Shown here: positions 27,250 to 38,887 of the stretch, piece after piece
How positions within the stretch are numbered: the first letter of the stretch is position 1
Layout: every line of letters begins with the position of its first letter
NCBI GenBank assembly: GCA_033819885.1
Contig: JAQYUZ010000024.1
Location: 175,974-239,973, forward strand
Direction of reading: 5' to 3'
Length of the DNA stretch: 64,000 nucleotides
From: Microbotryomycetes sp. JL201
Lineage: Eukaryota > Basidiomycota > Microbotryomycetes
Position numbers and translations under genes: made by a program
The notes under the pieces: generated by a model
Seen by the model: only the letters and a program-made list of their open reading frames with translations
What the model was told of the DNA's origin: nothing
Databases searched by the model: none

Positions 27250-30200
27250 TCATTCCTGGAATGGGTCAAGCTCGAGCAAGCGATCTTTAAGATCAGCGTT
27301 TTGCTGTCGCAGGCGCTCGACTTCAGCTTGCAATTTGGTCCAGTCAGGGTTAATAGGGCTTGATCCCGCCACCTCTCCGTTGACGTGGACGACTGCCTCC
27401 GTGGCCGCTCGGTTCGATTGATCGAGCTTACTTTCAAGAGCCCTGTGCCCGCGATCAGAACTCAACAAAGTATACAACGGCGATGATCACGTCGAGGCCC
27501 ACCTGATCTTTTGCTCGTACTCGAGCAGCTTGGCTTCCGCCGTCTCGCGAAGCAGCTCCGACTTTTTCCACTCGCGAGCGAGCTGATCCATCTGCCTCCT
27601 TTGCTCAGCAAAGTTGACAAGGTCCTCGTCACTGAGGGCGTCAAACCCATCGTCAGGTAAATGTTGACAAAGCATCAATATGCAACGAACCAGATTGCCA
27701 GCGTTTTCGTAAGTGCTTCGATCCTGCTCCGAGCCAAACACACAATGTCAGGACACATCGTAACATCCCCAAATGCAAGAGAACACGAGCCTGGCTTCAT
27801 AATCTGCAATCTTGTCAAGTTTCTCCTTGTCCATTTGCACCTGATTCTGCAAGTCGAAGAATCTGCAGCCAGCAGAAGAAAAAGAAGACGTGAGTCACTT
27901 GCAATCCTTCAACAAGCCCAAATTTGCTCACGCCGCTCCTTGTTCCTCCAAATCTTTGCAAGCCTTCTTTTCCCTCTCCCTCGCTTCGTCAACCAACGTG
28001 TTCAATTCTTTCCTTTCTTGTTCCCACTTGATTCTCGTGTCTCGCAAGTTCTTCAGCCTCTCTTTCAAGTCGTCAATGTGTGCTGTCCAATTGGCCTTTG
28101 TCGCACCCGTCTCTGATCGGATCTGGTCAAGCGAGGCTTTGGTTTGTTTGAGCTGAGCTCGCAATGTCCGAATTGTCCGGTACTGTCGATATGAGAAGAT
28201 GTCAGCGCTTTGTCTGATCGGAAAGGCCAAGCTCGGCGCTCAGAAACAAATACTCACAAGGACCTGCCTCTCTGCCTCTGCTCCACTCTCCAAAACTTTT
28301 TCACGGTGCAGAGTACCCATGTGCGCAATGTGCAATTGCTTCAAATAAGTCTGAAATGCCACTTCACCTTGGAGCAAGATGATTTCCGTTTCGAGCTTGT
28401 GTATCTGAGAGGCCGTGACTCCTACAATGCTGCCGTGCAACCCTTGCAGCAGCAGTGACGATGAAGGTCCGCCCGCGACGTTTGACACGGTCGTACCACT
28501 AGCAGCTCCTGACGTTGCGCTTGTCGCCTGAGTCGCTTTCGAGTTTGATCGTGACAAGGTAGGTTCGGCGCCGCTTGACGGCATGGTCGCCGAATGCGTT
28601 CCCAAAGGTGACATTGGCGAGTTAATGATGCTCGAAGCTCTGCTGTGAGCGCGTGAGGTAGGCGCGGACGACTCTGCGCTGGCCAGCGAGCCCTGGAAAG
28701 CAATTGGATCGAAATCCGATTGACGAAGTCGCGAGACTGATCGACCGGGGGATTGAGATGGCGAATTGGCGGAATGAAACGCCTGAAAGTTTGTGAAATG
28801 CGTGTTGGTTGGCAGAGCAGGCGTCGGAGACCTGGAGCGGGACGCTGCAGCGATTGACGCGTTGCGCGCTGTAGGTATTTGAGGTTCGGTCTGTCGTGCA
28901 CTGGTGTCGCGTGGCCTCGAGTGCGCGCTGCTCTTGCGACTGGTGCTCAATCGGAGCAGATCATGCAAGTCTTGGGCGAATGGCGTTCGTCTTTGCCGGG
29001 CGCGGGATCGCCCAGCCGCCAGAAACAATTCACCCTCTTGTGCGAGACCGTTCGGATCAACATCATCTAGATCTTGGAAATCGTCGTCATCATCGTCAAT
29101 GACGAGCTCCTGGATCAGATTACGGTGACATTCGGCCATAACGTCTGCAGTCTCTAGTTTTCGCCACCGCGTCGTATCAGTTAGCTCGCTGTTCACGTCG
29201 CCTACGAGGAGAGCCGGATGAAGGGCGTGTCTCCGGATAAGAGGCTGGCGACACGTTGTCAACAGGTTTGTGCTTTAATCTGACTTGTCCGGATGGCGCT
29301 CACGTTACTCCGCTCTCTCACGACGCCGGTCGTGAGAGACGACCCTGCCGGCGCTTTCCATTCTTTGCTTCTCAGGTACGCATTGGCATCCTTGACAAAC
29401 GCAATGAAATTGCACGGGTAGATCCCGTACAGAATCGTGAACAAGTCGAGCGGGTTCGGCGGCGGTCCGTCGAATGCTTCATCGTTGATTTTATCTATCA
29501 CAACCGCTTGTCTGCCATCAGCAAAGTACAGCAGTGGATCAAACACTTATTGCGCACCCGTTGGCTCGATACTCTCTTCGACCCCGGGCATGTCCCAGCT
29601 GACGGCTCGCGCATAGACGGCCATGATGCCGAACAGGTGATCGCCAATAATGACGGGCAGCGCGACGAGAAAGATCTGCAGGCACTTGATACCGAGCGCG
29701 ATTGATGCCGGCGACGGCGTCGTTAGACAGAAATTGATCAAGTTGGACAAGAGCGGCGTTTGAAGTACGTGATATGCTTTGCCAGAGTGGCGTGCGAGCA
29801 CGTTGAGCAAAAGTGACAGGAAAGGCATTCGCGCAGGGTTTGATGGGTCTATGAACGGGGCGCAGCGTTCAAAGTACGCCTGTGGAGTGCGATATGAGAT
29901 TGACGCAAGAGATGCATCTCGCGCCGCGTGGCCGCTCACCTGCATGCAATTCTCTGCCCACATGGCGACGCACTCGCTGATATTCCGCAAACCGTACCAC
30001 TCATCTCCGCCTCGCATGCGCGCGATGCCTCGTTTTTCAAACTCGCTTTTGACGACGTCGTTGAACGCGGGCAGTTCGTACGGTCCGCGCTCTGCCTGTT
30101 TGAGCGTCTGTGACATGCCCCAGGTGACGATTCTCATTGTCGCTGCCAGAGCCTCCCTCGAGACAGTTAGAGGTTTCTTTTGTGACGGGTCGAGCGTTGA

Positions 30201-30969
30201 GGTGGCTGCCGAATGTTTCTGATGAGCAGTCTTTGCGTCTCGACGTCGACCTCTGCGTTCGGAGCGGTCATCTGTACCAGTAGAGTCGTCCTTTGCTGTG
30301 CCGAGCAAGACACGCTTGAGCACGAGGTCCCACCAGATGTTGCCGACGTCTTCGCGCGTGACGACTGCGCTGTCGTCGTCGTCCTTGAGCGTGGCACTCA
30401 GGCGGTCGAGCAGTGACACGAACGCAGATACACGCGCGATCGCCGCTGCGTCGCCCTCGAGGCCCGGTCTAGGTTCGATCGCAGCCCACAAGTCTGCCAG
30501 CGAGTCGCGCCACCTGGTTCGTTCGCGGTCGCGCTCGTATACAGTGGACGAAGCCGGTCCTGCCTCATCCGCGCCGGCGTAGTTGGACGCAAACGACGAC
30601 AGGTACGACTCGATCATCTGCACAAGTGGCTCAGGCAGAGCAAAGTTGGGGAACGCTGATGCGGTTGATGCCGCCGGCGTTGATGTATTGACGTGCTCGT
30701 CTGGCGACGGCTGCTGTTGAGCCTTTGACGGCTGCTTGCCCGTCGACTGCAGGAAGTGGGCATGTACCTGCCGCAGCACTTCCTTGCCCGACCTGTCGAG
30801 CCGAGACCGTGTGTGTCAGCCAGTCTGGTCGCTCGTTTGGTTCTGCGCAGCCCATGTGGAGCCGGCGCGCGGCCTCGTCTGCACCGCTGCCAGAGAACTA
30901 TCGGACACTCGTGCGCCACACACAGCGCAATCGATAGACGTCAAAAGGCCGCACAACTTACGCCGACAT
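27250..30969 (-). CDS. TSC1: Hamartin (TSC1), regulator of TORC1
   Basis: Exons 30962-30969, 29558-30792, 29304-29494, 28258-29244, 27932-28182, 27787-27862, 27503-27723, 27250-27442; 1053 aa in phase. The N-terminal half is a helical repeat with typical hamartin segments: TPLLSNLINFCLTT, LFGIMAVYARAVSWD, NPLDLFTILYGIYPCNF and LIRRHALHPALL. A long acidic, Ser-rich linker follows. The C-terminal third is coiled coil (TLRAQLKQTKASLDQIR, LVDEAREREKKACKDLEE, KLQAEVERLRQQNADLKDRL). Hamartin pairs with tuberin (TSC2) as the GAP complex for Rheb and so restrains TORC1. The first exon is only 8 nt (ATG plus five bases) before a 169-nt intron. It was chosen for phase and its GTAAGT donor, so the start is the weakest point. 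Confidence 0.86.
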
Positions 30970-31833
30970 GACCTGTGCCGGGCGTGGGCCGAGGATTGAG
31001 AACAACTACGGAGACGCTCGAGATTATCTTCCACACATTCTTGTACAGTCCTTGCCATTTTCGTACTGGCTTCAATGTGTTTTGATCATATTAGATAGGA
31101 TCCATCGCTCGGAAGCGCTCTGCTTTTCGACATGGGCTTGAGCACGTGACGCCCGAGGCGTGACCTTGCAGGGTGTTTCAACTCGGACAACAATGATTCA
31201 ACGTGCGATCAAGGCAAAGGATCACTCACTCATGTTTGCCGAAGTATGCAAAGCACAGACGCGGCTAGGAGGTGTGATTGCAAAAAGCTGCTTGTGGAGG
31301 CTGATCTGCTCAGACGCCGCGAATCGCAAGCTTGCGTCACAGCAAAACACAATGCCGCGTTTACATAGGCGCTCATGAATCCAGTCAGCGGGGAGGCGGA
31401 CGCCATGTCGATATTGCAAATGGCCGCGCACGATCAAACCTTCGCGGCTGCTGCGGACGAACAAAGGTCTGCGATCTGTGCGCCAATCGCGGACGCGCGC
31501 GCGCCTGAGTCTGTGCACGACCGTTGCAAGAAAAACAAAACCGACCGTTGGCGGGAAACGCGACTGTGCGAGGCATGGCCGCTCGAGAAAACTTCTTGCC
31601 TCATGCCATCGAGATTCCCGAAGCTCAAATCGACCTGTAGCGCATGCTGAACCAAAGTCGACGAATCTCGAACAGCGCACTCGCTGAGTGGGATCATGGA
31701 AGCTTCTAGTAATGCATTGCTTGATGAGTTTTCCTGCGAGCGGGTCCAGTCAGACCGAGAGGCACGCCCACGCTCGGTCACCGCGCGCGTGCAGTATGCG
31801 CACATGCGCGATCACTAAGAGTGCACGACCCAC
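30970..31833. other. Gene-poor stretch upstream of the palindrome
   Basis: About 860 nt with several overlapping open frames on both strands of 70-150 codons. None has a recognisable domain or a convincing intron pattern. A CACGTGA motif lies at 31143-31149. I call no gene. Confidence 0.5.
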
Positions 31834-32396
31834 TTGGGTCGCCGCCGTCGTTTCATTGACCGTTCTGGCACTCGCTAGATGCAAACTGTTGAGGTTGGTA
31901 TGAAGCGAACTGTCTGCTCGATTGATCGCGACTGGCCATCTACGGTCAGATTCGCCCTTGACGAGAGGGCTGGCTGACTGCACTCTACAAGTCTCGACAA
32001 CGACGAGGCCGAGCCGATATATCGATCGAACTGCCTTTGTCAGCGTGCATCCGCTGCAAAGCTGTCCTCACTTTCGCCGTTATTGCGCAAGGCCACATTC
32101 TGTTTCGGCAGCGGGTCTGATTTGTTTGCCGGAAAGAAGGATCAACAGCCATCTCAAAGGTCTGCCGTGCTCAAACACTCTCGCCGACAGCGAGAGAGCG
32201 TGAGATCTCATCGGGTACTCAAGAAAAAGAGCAAATCTAGGTGTCTATGTCCATGCATTTAAGCGTGCTGACTCTTTTAAACCAGGGCACCTTGTGTGAA
32301 TTATCCAAACGGCAACAGATGAGGTTTTCAATGTGGGGAGGCGGGTACGGCCAACTCATCAGACTCTGGTTCGCCTTCAGGATCGATTAGGTCTGT
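31834..32396. repeat. Left arm of a 1.2-kb imperfect palindrome
   Basis: This arm (about 563 nt) is the diverged reverse complement of 32437-33018. Good anchors are the segment around GTCGTTTCATTGACCGTTCT (outer end), CTACAAGTCTCGACAACGA (middle), GCAACAGATGAGGTT and GGTCTGT (inner end). The centre between the arms is only 40 nt (32397-32436). Base changes and small indels are spread along both arms, so the duplication is not recent. Confidence 0.85.
31879..32203 (+). pseudogene. Broken left-arm copy of the palindrome ORF
   Basis: Starts MQTVEVGMKRTVCSIDRDWP, closely matching the right-arm ORF in the opposite strand. It runs into an in-frame TGA at 31975-31977, created by a small insertion. 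After the stop, the same frame again matches the right-arm protein (LHSTSLDNDE). It therefore looks like a decayed copy, unless splicing skips the stop. No family is recognised. Confidence 0.5.
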
Positions 32397-32436
32397 TCAC
32401 TTGCTCAGTCGCCTGTGCTTTGGCCGACGAGTTGGG

Positions 32437-33018
32437 ACAGACCCGATCGATCTTGCAGACGAACCTACGTACGATGAGTCTGCCGTCCCTGCCTCCCCAT
32501 ATGGAGAACCTCATCTGTTGCCGGCCGCGGTGAGCAAATTCACTCAGGGTGCCCTGGTTCGAAAGAGTCAGCACGCTCGGATGCATCGAGAGAGAGAGAG
32601 AGACAGTCGCAAACTTACTCCTGTTCTTGGGTACAAGATGATGTTTCCCGTACTCTCGCTGTCGGCGAGATCGATTGGGGACGGCAGAGACCTGAGACTG
32701 GTGCCGATTAAATTTTTGTGGGACAACAAATCTGACCCGCTGCCGGAAGAGGACATGGGCCTGCGCGAGGGTTGCGAAATCGAGCGCAGCTCTGCGCGGG
32801 ATGATACAGGCTGAAGCGGGAGTGCGATGGAAATTTCCGGCTCGGTCTCGTCGTTGTCGAGACTTGTAGAGTGCAGCCGGCCATTCCTCTCGTAAACGAC
32901 GAATCTGACCGTAAACGGCCAGTCGCGATCAATTGAGCAGGGGATGCGCTCCCTTCCAACTTCAACAGTTTGCATCTAGCGAGTGCCAGAACGGTCAATG
33001 AAACGACGGCAACCCAGG
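32437..33018. repeat. Right arm of the 1.2-kb imperfect palindrome
   Basis: Reverse-complement partner of 31834-32396. It includes a short (GA)n tract near 32588-32604 that is not matched in the left arm. The arms carry facing copies of the same small ORF, so the two copies are convergent. Confidence 0.85.
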
Positions 33019-33109
33019 ATTCGCTGGCACTGACCATGCTGTGCAGCTCCGTTCCTTTTGAAATCTCGATCTTGCACTTTTGAACGTACCCCGTACCCCG
33101 AATCAACAC
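32568..33109 (-). CDS. Hypothetical ORF in the right palindrome arm
   Basis: The minus frame from an ATG at 32975 encodes about 135 residues beginning MQTVEVGRERIPCSIDRDWP and including FTVRFVVYERNGRLHSTSLD. A candidate upstream exon (VQKCKIEISKGTELHSM) could be joined through an intron with GTCAGT donor and CTAG acceptor ending just before the ATG. The 3' end is uncertain because further exons may follow toward the palindrome centre. No family is recognised. The paired, partly conserved frame in the other arm suggests it was once coding. Confidence 0.35.
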
Positions 33110-33774
33110 TTAGATTTTGCTGAGGGCTGCCTGCGAGCGTGATACAAGTCAGTCGCGCAGGCAGCTACGGGTTTCAAGGCGACTCTGAGTCTGACAGCTC
33201 CATGAGCGAGGCAGGACTCGAATCAGATTCAGACGACAGCGAGCGTGAGCGGAACCGTCAGCGTCAGGGACGAATGCTGCGACGCCAAAAAATTTGCGCT
33301 GGAAAGAATCAGCCGTCAGCATACTTGCACTCATAAGAGACGTCGAAAAAGCTGGCGACGACGATCACATTCTGTTGGGATTCCGACATGCCGCCTCAGA
33401 AGTGCCGAGCTCGAGAATCTGCGCGAGACGCTCTTTAAAGAGGAAAGGGCGTGGCGCATACTGCACGAGCCAAAGCTCAAACTCGTGCCACAGTGTTGAC
33501 CGCACCAATCAGCAAAGGTATAGCAAACTTTTGTATCAATTAGCTGGAGCCCGCGGTGAGTTGCCCCTTTCTGCTGTTCAGCCCTTTATACATTCAAGGC
33601 GGCTTTAGATCACGTGACGAGAGCAGACAATCCTGCTGGATCAGCTCTGTTGACAAGTCTGACGTAGAGACGGTACCACAAGTCTTCCGCGTAAGGAAGT
33701 AGTAGAACTGTGCTCGCATTGTATCATCATGCTGTTTCTCTGCCGCGCGCTTCTCACTTCTGCCGCACCGCACG
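33019..33774. other. Intergenic region before the SUMO-like gene
   Basis: About 750 nt. A plus-strand Ser/Asp/Glu-rich frame (33139-33336) and its neighbours show no recognisable domain. A perfect TCACGTGA octamer at 33610-33617 lies 158 nt before the next start codon and could be a bHLH (Cbf1-type) site. Confidence 0.45.
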
Positions 33775-34533
33775 ATGGACCCGTTCGACGCGATCCAGTT
33801 GATCCGGCGTCCGACACCTCCTCCTCGTGAGCCTCCAAAACGCGAGTTTCATGCACCGTTGCGCACGTCCTCGGCTGCCGACTTGGAACAACCGCTCGAA
33901 CCCGAGCTTGATCCGACGAACCAGTTCAACCACTTGTCGTTCTTTGCCTCACCTGAACCTCTGTACATCATCCACATCCTACCTAGACCTCGACCACCTC
34001 CCTCGTCGTCGACGTCACCCGAGTCTGACGATGCAAACAGCATCAACGCAAACCGCTTGCTACCACTCAACGTCAAATTGAGACTCAAAACGCCTTTCGA
34101 AAAGGTCTTCTCGGCCTACACTTATAAAGTGAATTCGTCCACGACGACGATGACGACGACGACGACGACGACGGCTACGCCATCAGGCGATCAACAGTCG
34201 CAACGACAACGCCAAGAACCCTTGACGGCAGACATGCTCGAATTCAGTTTGAGAACGTTTCAGAACCCGGACGATGGTTTGCCATTACAAGGAAACGAAT
34301 GTCTTGGAGACTTTTTAGTGCAGGCAATAGACATTGTCTCGCCGGGAGGACAAAAAGCCGTGGCGGCAACGACGACCGGCAACGAGATGATGCTCCTCGT
34401 TTGGGTTTCGCTCAAAGAAGCCGATGCCAGAGAATACACGACAACGACGACGAAACCGCCGACGACAACAACGACAAAGAAGGATTCTCTCGTTGGAAAG
34501 CCGGTCAGAAACGGCAGATCCAGGAAAGGTTAA
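33775..34533 (+). CDS. Rad60-SLD / SUMO-like domain protein
   Basis: A single-exon gene of 252 aa, ATG at 33775. The N-terminal 90 residues are Pro-rich and acidic. From about residue 101, VKLRLKTPFEKVFSAYTYKV resembles the first two strands and helix of a ubiquitin-like fold of the Rad60-SLD/SUMO type. After a Thr-rich insert it continues LEFSLRTFQNPDDGLPLQGN and ECLGDFLV, the usual second half. The insert is coded by an ACG/ATG triplet run (about 34140-34173). The C-terminal tail is again Thr/Lys-rich with no di-glycine end, so it is unlikely to be a conjugated modifier. A role in SUMO-linked genome maintenance is a family-level guess. Confidence 0.6.
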   Translation: MDPFDAIQLIRRPTPPPREPPKREFHAPLRTSSAADLEQPLEPELDPTNQFNHLSFFASPEPLYIIHILPRPRPPPSSSTSPESDDANSINANRLLPLNVKLRLKTPFEKVFSAYTYKVNSSTTTMTTTTTTTATPSGDQQSQRQRQEPLTADMLEFSLRTFQNPDDGLPLQGNECLGDFLVQAIDIVSPGGQKAVAATTTGNEMMLLVWVSLKEADAREYTTTTTKPPTTTTTKKDSLVGKPVRNGRSRKG

Positions 34534-34633
34534 CAGATTTTCATGCACCGCTTTCGTCGACAGAGAGAATTTTCATTTCACGTTCGCTCTATCATGCGTA
34601 ATGTCATCAATCATAAATGTTCCAACTCTGAAA

Positions 34634-37600
34634 TCAAGCGAGATCAATCAGCTTCTCTACGGCAAAACCCATGGCTGAGCCGACTCGACTCACTGCTCGC
34701 CATTTGCGACCTTTGAGTTCTCTCGCTGGACCTGTGTGCGCGCGCGTGATCATGTCACCGACTACCCTCGTCCCAGTATAATAGCATCTGGCGCTCACCG
34801 TGAATTCCCCAGGCGCAAGCTCTGAACAGCCAAAACGTGCCCAAGACAGCAGTCACGACAATCGAGAAAACAATATACTTGAACTTGGTGGTCAACCTCC
34901 GAGACTTGAACACAAAATGATCGAGGAGGTGCCCGACCATCAAGACTGAAAACCAAAGCGTGGGCAGCTGTCCAAGACCATCAGTGGTCAGCAAAGCACA
35001 GTGTGACGATGGCACACATTGGACTGACGTAGTGGTGGAGGTATGTCACGCGACCCTGTCCAGAAAGGTGTCAGCCACTGAAATGAGGAGGTTCCCGAGG
35101 ACGGACCATGATCAAGAAAGGCACTGTTTCACATTCAAAGCTGTCAGCTCCAAAATTTCACGGGCCCCCAGCGGGGACTCACGGTAATGCAGAGCCCATC
35201 CCCCGAATGCAATTTTTGAAACGTAAAGGAACTGGTTCCACTCGCCTGTAGTAAGATTGCCGTAAGCACGTCAAGTGAACATTTCTTGAGAAGAGTCGGG
35301 CACACCGGGGGCAAAGTCGTTGATCTTTCGCTGGAACCGCGCGAGGTGCCACAGCAGCGTGACAGCCCACACGAGCAAACTTGTGCTAGCAAGCCACCAC
35401 GTTACCGCGTTTCCGATAAGGTAGTACTTGATTCCATTGTCGTTCCAACCGTTCATACGCATGCCGTTCCACAAGAAAGGCCATTCGAGCGGGCTAGAGG
35501 CAATCGTGTCTTCCTTGTCGGCATCGGGTACAAGTGCGTTGTTGGAGGTCATCATTGCGACGTTGAGGTGCCAGAAATCACGCCAGAAAGGTGACCTGTA
35601 TAGCTTTTGATTGCCAGCGGGTACTGTAGTGAAAGATATCAGCTCCTGCAGCATGCAGGTGACGCTCGACTCACGGCGATCGTTCCAGTGGCTCTCGACA
35701 TTCCAGTACGTGTGTTCGTCCTTGGGATTGTTGTTCTTGTCGCAAGACACTTCGACCTGTTTGAAGCCCCACTGCGGCAAAACGGCATTGGCCGCCCTCA
35801 GATAGCATCCCGAGTTTAGATGCTTGAAACGCAGCCTCGTAGACAGAGAATGAATCCTCTCAAACTTTGACCTCGAGCCGCGCAAGAAGTCGTCGACGAC
35901 TTCGACAACCCAATAGTCGTTCGAATCGCCGATGGTCGCATTGCCGTAGCAAGATACCTCATTGTTGAGCTTCGTCACGGGAGCGACGATCGGGTGCGAA
36001 TGGAGATTGCGCCCTGTCGCGGCATGAACGAGGCGAATGATATGGCCGTGCGTCAAAAAGCGGAGTTCGCCATTTGGGTCAACTTCCGGGTCTTCCCAAC
36101 GCGGAGTAATGACCCATTCATTGTTCTCGTCTTTGTAGTGGTAACACGTCACTTGCTGCTGTTGTGATCCGACGGGGTACGTTTGAACGTGTGAGTGTAA
36201 CAAACCCCCGCCGTAGCCCATATTCTTGAGCGTGACCTTGGACCCGAGAGCCGGCTCTGCATCGCGGTGTTAGCGATCATGTTGATCTCGTTCGTCGATC
36301 GTTGTTGAGCTCACCCAAAGGATTGTGTGAAAAGTCGTTGCCTCTTAGATGAGCCTGAAACAATGAGCTCATTTGCGAGTCACCCGGTCCAGAATGGTTC
36401 AACACCAAAAAATGGATTTTGAAGCACAGCGCGTAGACGCAGAAGGGAATAACGATGAGGCACAGGATTCGAGCGACCCAGTGGCGCACGTATGTTCGCT
36501 GCGAGGCACTATTGTGAGCTCAGAGCAATGAGCCGCCATTCATACGCACGAAAGGCATCTTGAGATCTCCAAACTTGTTCCATAAATCCTCTAGCGTGTA
36601 AATTCCGACAAGGGCCGTGACAAAGAAGCCGACCCATTTGACGCTGAAATTCAGTCAGCTTTCGCTGTCAGAGAATCGAGCATGGCATGTCTTACCTCAT
36701 AGCACAGCCAATCGAGATACCTGTGAGCGTAAGAAAGATCCACCAATCTTCTTGGAATGGTCTGAAGGGCGACTAAACTTGAGCCAGGGTTTACACCATC
36801 TGAACACAGGGTACTCGCCTTCGCTGCTGATTGTTGAAACAGGCCAAGAAGTACACGGTCGTGAACGTGAAGAAAAGCAAGAGCGAGTCAAGCAAGACGA
36901 ATCTGCTGATCACGAGCCAAGCAATGTCTGGCAAAAAGGGCTGGAATGAGCTTGTTGATTGACGGCGAGAAAGACTATGATTCACCCGTCAGAGCCATCA
37001 TGGTGACAATGTGCGTTGACCATCTCGAAAAGCGCAGTTCGATAGCTGTGCCCCAGGCTAGCGGCACCAAAGCAACGCCGGGCAGAGCGAGTAATATGCG
37101 CATTGCTCGGTAAGGGACATGGTCTGGGTACACTGCCCCTGACGGATAGTCGAAGGAGCCGTTGAATCCAGACAGCGCGCCTGCGAGGCCGACGAGCATC
37201 TTGCCCAGGGGCGGATGGACCTGCGGCTCGAGTTTTTAGTTGTGATCGCGCGGCGCTTTCCATAATGACGCACGTCAAAATAGAATGTTCGGTTGAGGTA
37301 ATAAGCTCCAAATTTGCCAAAATGAGCCTACGGAACGCGGCGATCAGTGAAACTTGCTTTGGTCAAGACCCGGTCGTGCTCACCTCGTCCCAGACGACCG
37401 AATTGTTGATCCCAACGTGCCACAGTCGAGTGCACAAGGACAATATTGTGTATATTATCAACGGTATCTGCCCTCGGACCTCTTTGGCAAGCTCTTGCAT
37501 CACGTTCGACTATGAATGCAAACGTCAGGTTCTCGTTCTTTTCGGAATTAAGCTCGTAGGGCTGACCCAAGTTTGCCGCTGAGCGCCCTTCTCTGGAATC

Positions 37601-38034
37601 AACTTGTCCCATTTACCGTTCCGGCTGTTGACGGGGCTGAATTCCTTCTTGCCCGAGGGTGTGATGGTCTGGGGCAGGTGCTCGTCCAAGCCGATTCCCT
37701 GGACTGGCCACGCCGACTTTTCCCCTTTCGAGTCGTCGATGCTGTCCTTGGCCTTTTGGTGTTTCGTGTCGTCTTCAGATGCCACCTTGGCGTCCGCGTC
37801 TGTAGCGTGGTGAAAGCCTTCGACAAGCGGTCCGCCGCGCCTACGCGCCGTGCTCGAGTCGACGACTTGGACGTTGTTGGACATGTTGCCACCTGTCCTG
37901 GCGGTGTACAGAGGCAGACCGCGCTCGTTTGGGGCGTACCTGTCTGGCTCGTCGAGCGGTTCGTCGTCCGAGCGGGCTCGTGCGCTGCTGCTCGTCGTCG
38001 TCGTCGTTGCAAGCCCGTCGAGCTTGTGCGACAT
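34634..38034 (-). CDS. PMT4: Protein O-mannosyltransferase, Pmt4 subfamily
   Basis: Fifteen exons: 37567-38034, 37384-37509, 37274-37327, 36986-37220, 36815-36927, 36696-36772, 36550-36643, 36315-36498, 35675-36256, 35306-35623, 35183-35245, 35107-35123, 35029-35055, 34799-34967, 34634-34731; 874 aa with phase kept throughout. A hydrophilic N-terminus precedes multiple membrane helices. [20 protein letters not shown] and DVHPPLGKML form the luminal loop with the catalytic acidic pair. MIR repeats follow (GYGGGLLHSHVQTYP, GHIIRLVHAATGRNLHSH, FKHLNSGCYLRAANA), then LYRSPFWRDFWHLNVAMMTS and LPFLIMGRVTYLHHYLPTLW. It transfers mannose from dolichyl-phosphate mannose to Ser/Thr of membrane and wall proteins in the ER. 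Exon 12 is 17 nt. The last exon replaces a short read-through end and gives a more typical C-terminus. Confidence 0.93.
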
Positions 38035-38887
38035 GGAACAGTGGACCAGTCCACTACCAGACACGCGTCAACGTTCAGAGACTTGGGCAGCAAGGTGTGC
38101 GTTTGCGCGCGCGCAGGGGACAAGAAACGCGGTGCTGCGCAACAGCTCTCGACTCGTCGTCGTGCTGCTCGTAGTCGTCGGCAAGCACACTCTTTGTGAT
38201 CCTGATTCCCTTGGGTATTCCCCTTGCATGTGTATCCCTTTGAGCCGACTAGACCTCTTACAATTCCGCGAAAAGGTGCCGCAGCTCTGCGCGCCACTGC
38301 CAATGCTCGAACCTTGTCGCGGACGGTCCGTGCACAGCAGGGTCCGGGAGTTTATTAGCTGATGCATCGAAGACGATTTGTAAGCAAAGGCGCACATCCT
38401 CAACTCTCAAGCCGATCTGCGTAAACAGTCTTACGTGAGGTCACGTGCCGGGGCGGAGTCTCCGACGTGGCTGCCGAGATTCATACCTCTGATACTGCTG
38501 TGACAGCAAGCAAGAGTCCAGAAAAGGCCAGGGCAGATCGGACTCGTGCCAATCCTCAAACAGACCTAGATACAACGTTCCCCGCTGGCGCACTGGCAAA
38601 TTTTCTGCGCTTCAAATTCTGCTGGTCTCGTCTCCTGAGTATGTGCCCCGAGTCACCGGTCCTTGTTGTCAACGTATGCGTTTGTGTTGTCAAATCCTCC
38701 GATCTTTGAAAGACTTGCGATCCGACAATCAAGCCGCCCAGTGAAACGTCATCGTTCTCAGCTCCGACGCAGGGCCCGGCCAAAAAAGACCGGGGCAAGC
38801 CAAGCGCGTCCAACGTTTCGCTTTGCAAACGCCTGTCGAGTCGATCCGTCACCATTGAAAGCTCAAGAAGGCACATCGACGAGTGCA
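38035..38887. promoter_or_regulatory. Divergent intergenic region between PMT4 and the ABC transporter
   Basis: About 850 nt separating two genes transcribed away from each other, so it should carry both promoters. A TCACGTG motif lies at 38441-38447. No gene is evident, although overlapping frames (Thr/Arg-rich) run through the PMT4 first exon on the other strand. Confidence 0.45.

Noticed and set aside
31922-32203. 93-codon plus-strand ORF in the left palindrome arm as a gene
   Set aside because: It is a different frame from the one conserved between the two arms and resembles nothing; the conserved frame is broken here.
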